Part shown: positions 54,511 to 59,799 of the stretch, one piece after another
Layout of the letters: the number at the start of each line of letters is the position of its first letter
Position numbering within the stretch: the stretch's first letter is position 1
Source of the DNA: Aeromonas taiwanensis
GTDB taxonomy: Bacteria; Pseudomonadota; Gammaproteobacteria; Enterobacterales; Aeromonadaceae
DNA length: 59,799 nucleotides
Assembly (NCBI RefSeq): GCF_000820165.1
Contig: NZ_CDDD01000091.1
Location: 1-59,799 of the forward strand
Direction: 5' to 3'
Notes under the pieces: model-generated
What the model saw: the letters and a program-made list of their open reading frames with translations, nothing else
What the model was told of the DNA's origin: nothing
Databases searched by the model: none
Translations under genes and position numbers: made by a program

Positions 54511-54533
54511 AACGGGGGCCATGGGCCCCCGTT
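54511..54533 (+). terminator. Terminator of catalase gene
   Basis: AACGGGGGCC and GGCCCCCGTT form a ten-bp perfect stem with loop ATG; followed by GTCATCG, with no clean T-run. Confidence 0.65.
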
Positions 54534-54556
54534 GTCATCGTGCTGCACGGAAAAAC

Positions 54557-54583
54557 AAACACGGAGCCAATGGCTCCGTGTTT
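54557..54583 (-). terminator. Terminator of the Arg-rich small gene
   Basis: AAACACGGAGCC and GGCTCCGTGTTT form a perfect 12-bp stem around AAT. On the minus strand it continues GTTTTTCC, giving a good T-run ten bases after the small ORF. Confidence 0.75.
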
Positions 54584-54593
54584 CAATGCGTTA

Positions 54594-54701
54594 TCAATCC
54601 CTGACGGAACGCGCCTCGCGCGCCTCGCGCTCCCTTGCCAACAGGCGTTTGTACCACCAGCTGCTGCGACGACGTTGTGCATTGGAAGAACGACGAGCCA
54701 T
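54594..54701 (-). CDS. Small Arg/Ser-rich protein, 35 residues
   Basis: The ORF reads MARRSSNAQRRRSSWWYKRL then LAREREAREARSVRD. It is strongly basic with a WWYKRLL helix core, suggesting nucleic-acid or membrane-surface interaction. AGG lies shortly before the ATG (weak site). A very good terminator follows on the same strand, which otherwise would have no gene to serve. Too short for confident family assignment; function unknown. Confidence 0.55.
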   Translation of the reverse strand: MARRSSNAQRRRSSWWYKRLLAREREAREARSVRD

Positions 54702-54785
54702 TGCCTAGATCCCAGTCAAGAGAAGAAAGAGCCGCATTATGCGATAGAGATCACGCCCGTGTCTGTAGCTGGATCAAGAAAAGGC

Positions 54786-55109
54786 TCACTGGCCGACGCG
54801 GATCGTCGTCTTGTTGCTCGACTCCTGCCCGGGGGGTTGCAGCACGGCGGGTTCGCGCCAGGCCAGGGGGCCATTGCTCTCCAGCGCGTTCTGCGGGCCG
54901 CACTCCAGCCAGAGATCCCCCTGCTGGATCCGGGCGCCGAGGGAGTATTTCTGATCCTGATACCAGCAGACTCGCTCCGGCAGCGACCCCAGGGGCAGCA
55001 CCAGATCCGCCCCCACCGAGTGGCGGGACTGTGCCTGTACCCTGGCCGGATCCGCCAGGGCGCCGGTCGCCCCCACCAGGACAAGCAGAGAGAAGACGAA
55101 TTTAATCAT
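54786..55109 (-). CDS. Secreted DUF1496-like protein
   Basis: The 107-residue product has a signal peptide (MIKFVFSLLVLVGATGALA) and a CWYQDQKYSLGARIQQGDLWLEC segment (about 48-70) that matches the DUF1496 pattern of a Cys-x-Tyr start, YS-G-A and a closing Cys, likely a disulphide. Function of the family is unknown. The ATG at 55109 has only a weak GGGTCG site. It lies between the Arg-rich small gene and the divergent lipoprotein gene. Confidence 0.72.
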   Translation of the reverse strand: MIKFVFSLLVLVGATGALADPARVQAQSRHSVGADLVLPLGSLPERVCWYQDQKYSLGARIQQGDLWLECGPQNALESNGPLAWREPAVLQPPGQESSNKTTIRVGQ

Positions 55110-55271
55110 GACAAGCGACCCGTGATGAGAAGAACCCTATCCATAGAGGCGACCACTGTCGTCGCCCACTTGACCAAAAAATGACAGCTCATCTGGCATT
55201 CCGGGGGCAATATGTTAGCCTGCCTGCGCCCGCCGGCTACACCCATGGAGCTGGCGAACCAGTTCAGGTGA

Positions 55272-55292
55272 TGTTGTCGGAATGGGACAACA
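55272..55292 (+). promoter_or_regulatory. Inverted repeat upstream of the lipoprotein gene
   Basis: TGTTGTC and GACAACA are separated by seven bases, 42 bp before the start codon. A dyad of this size is operator-like; the regulator is unknown. Confidence 0.45.
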
Positions 55293-55333
55293 CATTACCT
55301 TATTAATCAAATAATTACTTGGATATGTTGTCG

Positions 55334-56515
55334 ATGCGTATCATGCCGTTGCTCAAGGCCGCCTGCCTGAGCCTGATGTTGTCCGCCTGCGTTGCCCCCC
55401 TGCTGATGATGAGCCCCACCAGCCAGCTGATGTGGGCCCTGCTCAAGCCGCTGGTGGGTTTCGATCCGAACGAAACCAGCCTGTTCGAGCAGCCGATGAT
55501 CAAGGACAGAATGACCGCCATGCTGGGGCCCAACTACGACACCACCATGCAGCTGCTCAAGACCGCCAATGAGTTGCAGCAGGAGGGACCGCTGTTCTAC
55601 GTGGTCTCCCGCTACGCTCCCATTCCCGACGTGGCCAAGCAGGCCGGCATGGTGTGGAACGCCGACACCAACCAGCTCGCCGTCATGCTGCAAAAAGGGG
55701 ACGGGGCGACCCAGGTGTTCGGTGAGAACCTGATGGCGAGCACCCCGGTCTGGCCCAGCACCATGCAGGATTGGCAATCCCAGACCAACCCCACCGCCAC
55801 TGCCCTCAGCGGGGTCGGGCAAGCCATGACGGGATCCGGCACCTCATTGCTGGGCGGCATGATGGGCAGCCTGCAGCAGAGCGCGAGCAAGACCCTGGCC
55901 GACTCCACCAGCAAGATGATCGGCGGCGCTGCCACGTCAGCGCAGCAACAGGCCCAGAAGGCCGTCACCGACAGCGCCCAGCAGGCGGTCAGCAGCGTCG
56001 CCACCTCGGCGCAGCAGCAGGCCCAGAAGACCGTCACCGACAGCGCCCAGCAGGCGGTCAGCAGCGTCGCCACCTCGGCGCAGCAACAGGCCGAGAAGGC
56101 CGTGACCAGCAGCGCCCAGCAGGTGGTCAGCAGCGCCGCCACCTCGGCGCAGCAACAAGCCCAGAAGGCCGTCACTGACAGCGCCCAACAGGCAGTGAGC
56201 AGTGCCGCCACGTCGGCGCAGCAGCAGACCCAGAAGGCCGTCACCGACAGCACCCAGCAGGCGGTGAGCAGCGCCGCCACCGCAGCGCAGCAGCAGACCC
56301 AGAAGGCCGTCACCGGCAGTGCCCAGCAGGCGATCAGCAGCGCCACCGCGACACAGCAACAGGCCGGGAAGGCGGTGGCCGCCGCCGCCCAGCAGGCAGT
56401 CAGCGGCGCCACCAAGACGCAGCAACAGCTCAAGAAGGCGGAGGAAGAGGCTGACACCCTGAGCGATCAAGCCAGGGCCGATGCCGAAGCCGAGCTGGAG
56501 AAGCTGCTCAACTGA
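55334..56515 (+). CDS. Repeat-rich lipoprotein
   Basis: The 393-residue product begins with a lipoprotein signal (MRIMPLLKAACLSLMLSAC, lipobox LSAC). Residues about 20-165 form a non-repetitive domain I do not recognise (PLVGFDPNETSLFEQPMIKDRM, PLFYVVSRYAP). Six near-identical 23-residue repeats follow (consensus starting ATSAQQQAQKAVTDSAQQAV), a degenerate seventh and an acidic helical end (KKAEEEADTLSDQ). The repeats should form long amphipathic helices, perhaps in the periplasm. The start at 55334 best fits the signal; TTG 55319 and ATG 55325 are alternatives. Function unknown. Confidence 0.8.
   Translation: MRIMPLLKAACLSLMLSACVAPLLMMSPTSQLMWALLKPLVGFDPNETSLFEQPMIKDRMTAMLGPNYDTTMQLLKTANELQQEGPLFYVVSRYAPIPDVAKQAGMVWNADTNQLAVMLQKGDGATQVFGENLMASTPVWPSTMQDWQSQTNPTATALSGVGQAMTGSGTSLLGGMMGSLQQSASKTLADSTSKMIGGAATSAQQQAQKAVTDSAQQAVSSVATSAQQQAQKTVTDSAQQAVSSVATSAQQQAEKAVTSSAQQVVSSAATSAQQQAQKAVTDSAQQAVSSAATSAQQQTQKAVTDSTQQAVSSAATAAQQQTQKAVTGSAQQAISSATATQQQAGKAVAAAAQQAVSGATKTQQQLKKAEEEADTLSDQARADAEAELEKLLN
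55931..56410 (+). repeat. 69-bp tandem coding repeats
   Basis: Six in-frame 69-bp units run from 55931 to 56344, followed by a 66-bp degenerate unit to 56410. Units differ by a few codons each. They are within the lipoprotein gene and probably vary in copy number between strains. Confidence 0.85.
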
Positions 56516-56592
56516 ACGAGGGCGAGCGACGCCACCATGCAAACAGGCCACCCCGGGGTGGCCTGTCGTCTATCAGGGGAGGGGCAAAAACC

Positions 56593-56970
56593 TTAGAAGT
56601 GGCGGTCCTGCTCGGTGGGCTTGGCCACCTTGTCCTCGCTGTGCTCGATGGCGGTACGGATAAGGTCGACACCCGCCCGGATGATGAGCACCCCCATGTT
56701 GACCAGCTTGACGCAGACCCACATGAAGGTGATCAGCAGGATCAGCTTGAGCACCGTCTGGAATGCCTCCAGGAAGTTTTGTTCCAGCTGGGCGGTGAGG
56801 CCGTTGGCACTGCTCATCAGCCAGTTGTAGACCTCGCGCACGAAGGGTATGCGGCTCGGCATCTCCAGCACGTCCAGCGCTGCAGGCAGCGCCTGGAAGA
56901 TGACGATGCTGCCAAACAGTATCAGGATGACGCCGATGGCGATCCCCAGGAAGAAACCGAACTGTCGCAT
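56593..56970 (-). CDS. Two-helix membrane protein of unknown function
   Basis: The 125-residue protein starts with a strongly hydrophobic helix (FGFFLGIAIGVILILFGSIVIFQAL, about 4-28) and has a second at about 75-100 (LKLILLITFMWVCVKLVNMGVLII), with a charged end (AIEHSEDKVAKPTEQDRHF). The ATG at 56970 is six bases after GAGG; fifteen upstream codons lack support. It is bounded by the lipoprotein gene (convergent) and the Nudix-PAP2 gene (divergent). I know no family for it. Confidence 0.7.
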   Translation of the reverse strand: MRQFGFFLGIAIGVILILFGSIVIFQALPAALDVLEMPSRIPFVREVYNWLMSSANGLTAQLEQNFLEAFQTVLKLILLITFMWVCVKLVNMGVLIIRAGVDLIRTAIEHSEDKVAKPTEQDRHF

Positions 56971-57160
56971 GAAGGGCCTCAAGATGTGGTGATTGAAAGG
57001 AACAACAACCGCCAATACTAGGGACTGCCCGGGCAGACGGCAATCTTTGTGCCCCAGATTGCGCCAACCCCTTCCTGCATGAGGCCCTTCATCGGGAAGT
57101 CATTGCCCAGATATCTGATTTCTGTGACCCTTGTCCCCACTCCTCTCCCATGGACCCATC

Positions 57161-58549
57161 ATGATCCGATCCGCCTTGCTCCTGATCCTGCTGTTTGGCG
57201 CGCTCTGTGCCCCCCTGCGCGCCGCCGAGCCCCCCCCTTCGGCGGCCGCCTGCGTGGTACGCCACCAGCAGTCGCTACTGCTGGTGCAGGACAGTCTCTC
57301 CTCCCGCTACAGCCTGAGCGGGGGCTACATAGATGCGGGGGAAACCCCGGCCCAGGCGGCCCTGCGGGAGCTGTTCGAGGAGACGGGATTGCGGGGGCGC
57401 GTCACCGGCGAGCTGGGGCGCTGGCAGCGGGCGCAGGTGTTCGCCTGCCAGACCCTCTCCCCCATCCAGGCACAGGCCGGGACGGGGTTCGTCTCCCTGC
57501 TCCAGGCACCGAATCTCGGCGGCGAGATCCAGAACGCCAGGCTGATGGAGGCGGACAGGCTGCCCCATGACGCGCGTCGTTTCCCGGCGCAGCTCGACTG
57601 GCTGGCACCGAAGCTGACCGGAGTGCCCGAGAGCCCTGTGCAGTGGGTGGCCAACTTCAGCAACGGCGCCAGCGCCCTGCATCGCGCCGAGCTGCCGCTG
57701 ATCCAGCGCCTGCAAGCCTGGCTGGGGACAGACGCTAACTGGCTCCTGGTCGGCAATCTGCTGGGCTCCGCCCCCTTCCAGCTGGCGCTGCTGCCCTTCC
57801 TGATCCCCTTGCTGGGCTGGCAGGGGCTGCGCCGACTGCTGTTTGCCATGGTGCTGCTCACCCTGCTGGTGCACCTGTTCAAGGACGGCCTCGGATGGCC
57901 GAGGCCCTTCCATCTGCAGCCCGAGCTGGCCCGCCAGAGTGCCCAGGGGTTTGGCATGCCCAGCGGCCACACCGCCTCGACCCTGCTGTTCTGGGGACTG
58001 CTGCTGACCACCCTGACCTCCCTCAAGACCTGGCAGGGCGCCGCACTGGCCCTGTTGCTGGCCATGCTGGCTGGCCTGGCCCGGGTCTGGCTCGGGGTGC
58101 ACTTCCTCTCGGACGTCCTGGCAGGCCTGGGGCTTGGCACCCTGCTGCTGGCGCTGCGCGCCCCCCTCACCACGCTGGCGGGGCAACACCTCTCCTGGTG
58201 GGGCCTGCTGCTGATCTGCACCCTGGCGGGCTGGCTGACCCAGTCCACCGCCCTGGCCGGGCTTGCCATGTTCACCCTGGGGCTTGCATCGGGTAATCTG
58301 CTACAACTCGAACGGCACCCGGTTCCCGCCATCCGCACCACCCTGCTGGCACTGGGGGGCGGGCTGCTCATCGGGGGAGGCCTGCTGCTGGTGCCCCTGC
58401 TCACCAGCAGCTCCCTGCTGATCCTGGCCGGGAGAGGGTTACTCTATGGCTGCCTGGGGTTCTGGCTGAGTGCCGGACTCTGGTGGCTGCTGTCCATCGT
58501 CCATACCGGCTCCTCCCGGAGCCCCACCCCCACAAAGGGAACGTCATGA
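57161..58549 (+). CDS. Nudix hydrolase-PAP2 phosphatase fusion membrane protein
   Basis: The 462-residue product has a signal-like N-terminus (MIRSALLLILLFGALCAPLRA), then a Nudix domain with a complete Nudix box (Gly55, Glu61, REL at 69-71, Glu73-Glu74, Gly76). A PAP2 domain follows with KDGLGWPRP, PSGHTAS and R...GVHFLSD motifs, all three catalytic motifs present, then several C-terminal helices. The Nudix domain should lie in the periplasm, which is unusual. Bifunctional Nudix/PAP2 proteins are known in Vibrio and Aeromonas, but the substrate is unclear. The next gene overlaps its stop by four bases. Confidence 0.88.
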   Translation: MIRSALLLILLFGALCAPLRAAEPPPSAAACVVRHQQSLLLVQDSLSSRYSLSGGYIDAGETPAQAALRELFEETGLRGRVTGELGRWQRAQVFACQTLSPIQAQAGTGFVSLLQAPNLGGEIQNARLMEADRLPHDARRFPAQLDWLAPKLTGVPESPVQWVANFSNGASALHRAELPLIQRLQAWLGTDANWLLVGNLLGSAPFQLALLPFLIPLLGWQGLRRLLFAMVLLTLLVHLFKDGLGWPRPFHLQPELARQSAQGFGMPSGHTASTLLFWGLLLTTLTSLKTWQGAALALLLAMLAGLARVWLGVHFLSDVLAGLGLGTLLLALRAPLTTLAGQHLSWWGLLLICTLAGWLTQSTALAGLAMFTLGLASGNLLQLERHPVPAIRTTLLALGGGLLIGGGLLLVPLLTSSSLLILAGRGLLYGCLGFWLSAGLWWLLSIVHTGSSRSPTPTKGTS

Positions 58550-59634
58550 ATATGAAGAAAGTGGATTTGGCCAAGATCACCCTGGGCTTGCTGTTCCTCA
58601 GCTTGCTCATCATCTCGTGTTTCATGGTGCTGCGCCCCTTCCTGCCCGCCCTGGTGTGGGCCACCATGATCACCATCGCCACCTGGCCGCTGATGCAGAT
58701 GGCCCAGCGCCTGCTCTGGGGCAAGCGCGCCCTGGCGGCACTGCTGATGAGCGGCATCCTGCTGCTGATGTTCGTCATCCCGCTCTTCATGACGCTGGCC
58801 AACGTGGCAGAGAAGGCTCCCATGCTGATCGAATTCGGCACCGAGCTGAGCCACTCCCCGCCCCCCGAGCTGCTCTGGTTGCAGCAGGTCCCCCTGGTCG
58901 GCACCAAGCTGTATGAGTTCTGGCAACAGATCCTGGCGAGCGGCGGCCAGGTGCTGTTCGCCAAGCTGGCCCCCTACTTCGGCCAGACCGCCCGCTGGCT
59001 GGCGGCCCAGGCGGGCAACCTCGGCCTGCTGTTCGTCCACTTCCTGCTGACCGTGGCCATCTGCGGCCTGCTCTACCATTCGGGTGAAAAGGCTGCGGAT
59101 GGCATCCGCCGCTTCGCCCATCGCCTGGCGGGCCAGCGCGGCGACAATGCCGTGGTGCTCGCCTCCCAGGCCATTCGCGCCGTCGCCATGGGGGTGGTGG
59201 TGACCGCCCTGGTGCAATCCTCGGTTGCCGGACTCGGCCTGCTGATTGCCGGCATTCCCTACACCATGATCCTGGTGGTGCTGATGTTCCTGCTCATCGT
59301 CGCCCAGATCGGCCCCTTCCCGGTGCTGCTGACCAGCATCGGCTACCTCTACTGGAGCGGGGACACCACCTGGGGCACCTTCCTGCTGGTCTGGTCCGTG
59401 CTGGCGGGCACCATGGACAACTTCCTGCGCCCCTTCCTCATCAAGCGCGGGGCCGACCTGCCCCTCATCCTCATCCTGGTGGGTGTCATCGGCGGCCTGC
59501 TTGCCCTCGGCATCATCGGCCTCTTCATCGGCCCCGTGGTGCTGGCAGTGGGCTACACCCTGCTGGATGCCTGGATCAAGGAGGAAGAGACCTCTCCAAC
59601 CATCGCCTCCCCTGTCCCGCCCAAGGCGGACTGA
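58546..59634 (+). CDS. AI-2E family transporter, YdiK-like
   Basis: The 362-residue inner-membrane protein belongs to the AI-2E/UPF0118 family: an N-terminal two-helix region (LLFLSLLIISCFMVLRPFLPALVWATMI), an amphipathic periplasmic region, and a C-terminal core (GIPYTMILVVLMFLLIVAQIG, TMDNFLRPFLIKRGADLP, LALGIIGLFIGPVVLAVGYTLL). Length and pattern are like E. coli YdiK. The family exports small molecules or ions; AI-2 export is proven only for TqsA. The ATG overlaps the stop of the Nudix-PAP2 gene and follows AAAGGGA, so the two are cotranscribed. Confidence 0.9.
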   Translation: MNMKKVDLAKITLGLLFLSLLIISCFMVLRPFLPALVWATMITIATWPLMQMAQRLLWGKRALAALLMSGILLLMFVIPLFMTLANVAEKAPMLIEFGTELSHSPPPELLWLQQVPLVGTKLYEFWQQILASGGQVLFAKLAPYFGQTARWLAAQAGNLGLLFVHFLLTVAICGLLYHSGEKAADGIRRFAHRLAGQRGDNAVVLASQAIRAVAMGVVVTALVQSSVAGLGLLIAGIPYTMILVVLMFLLIVAQIGPFPVLLTSIGYLYWSGDTTWGTFLLVWSVLAGTMDNFLRPFLIKRGADLPLILILVGVIGGLLALGIIGLFIGPVVLAVGYTLLDAWIKEEETSPTIASPVPPKAD

Positions 59635-59645
59635 CCCCTCATCCA

Positions 59646-59669
59646 GGACGCCGCCGAGGGGCGGCGTCC
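59646..59669 (+). terminator. Terminator-like hairpin at the window end
   Basis: GGACGCCGCC, GAGG, GGCGGCGTCC forms a perfect ten-bp stem 12 bases after the last stop codon, but is followed by CTGCCCTC rather than a T-run. Confidence 0.55.
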
Positions 59670-59799
59670 CTGCCCTCTTCCCGCATCCAGCCGCGCCAGA
59701 ACCAAAGTTCGAAGCAGTGCGCCAAAATACGAACCAGGGTTCGAATCCTCCCCCCGCCTCCCCTGCCCTCTCCCCGGGCCGCCCGCCACAATCCCTGCC

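Noticed and set aside
52891..54522. Upstream extension of the AaaT-like gene to a 706-residue protein
   Set aside because: The extension is antisense to catalase. The ATG at 52890 has a strong ribosome-binding site and gives the family length.
55931..56410. Regular 69-bp repeats as a CRISPR array
   Set aside because: The repeats are contiguous without spacers, in frame, and encode a protein repeat.
59733..59758. GGTTCGAATCC, a tRNA T-loop-like sequence near the right edge
   Set aside because: The T-stem does not pair properly, there is no acceptor stem or CCA, and no D or anticodon arm upstream.

Overview
The window looks like chromosomal DNA of a gammaproteobacterium, most likely Aeromonas. 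Reasons: a GC-rich coding style throughout, Vibrio/Aeromonas-type families (DUF3811, DUF1496, CsgD-like regulator, NnrS), and sites matching enterobacterial consensus sequences for MetJ, LexA, NtrC/sigma-54, PhoB and FNR. Species is inference; no marker gene was compared.

Layout. 1-160: the tandem P1/P2 promoters of an rRNA operon that runs leftward out of the window. 318-8156: nnrS, an XRE-cupin regulator divergent from a BenE transporter, a secreted protein, metF (MetJ boxes), a GNAT enzyme and a sugar-type solute-binding protein. That last gene lies directly behind a chemoreceptor gene (8165-10144). 10341-16176: ompW (FNR-like site), a tiny membrane ORF, uvrA (LexA-like box), a CsgD-like regulator and ssb. 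16334-22926: a periplasmic binding protein, small genes, a cold-shock gene, an OmpR/EnvZ-type pair divergent from a Spy-like protein, and a PAS-GGDEF cyclase. 23160-24939: NtrC/sigma-54 controlled glnK-amtB. 25256-26457: a DUF1127 protein and a GcvA-like LysR regulator. 26687-28468: an isolated, AT-rich AIPR-family (abortive infection) gene, the clearest recent acquisition, abutting the recC-recB-recD operon (28577-37619).

37848-41753: DoxX, pirin and a small secreted protein next to LysR and XRE regulators. 41854-48275: a GntR/UTRA regulator with a duplicated 3' end, divergent from a PhoB-box-preceded operon. The operon encodes a binding protein, a cytoplasmic alkaline-phosphatase-superfamily enzyme, two permeases, an ATPase and a HAD-IB phosphatase, and looks like a phosphorus-acquisition system for a phosphonate or phosphoester. 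48298-59634: a Cache-GGDEF protein, a DUF2214 protein, a DMT exporter, an AaaT-like acetyltransferase with an AraC-GyrI regulator, catalase, small secreted proteins, a repeat-rich lipoprotein, a Nudix-PAP2 fusion and an AI-2E family transporter.

Most of the window is ordinary core genome arranged as short operons separated by clear intrinsic terminators. Points of most interest are the lone AIPR gene with an apparently degenerate nuclease-like motif, the PhoB-linked transporter/phosphodiesterase operon, the chemoreceptor plus orphan binding protein pair, the regulator 3'-end duplication, and several non-coding candidates.
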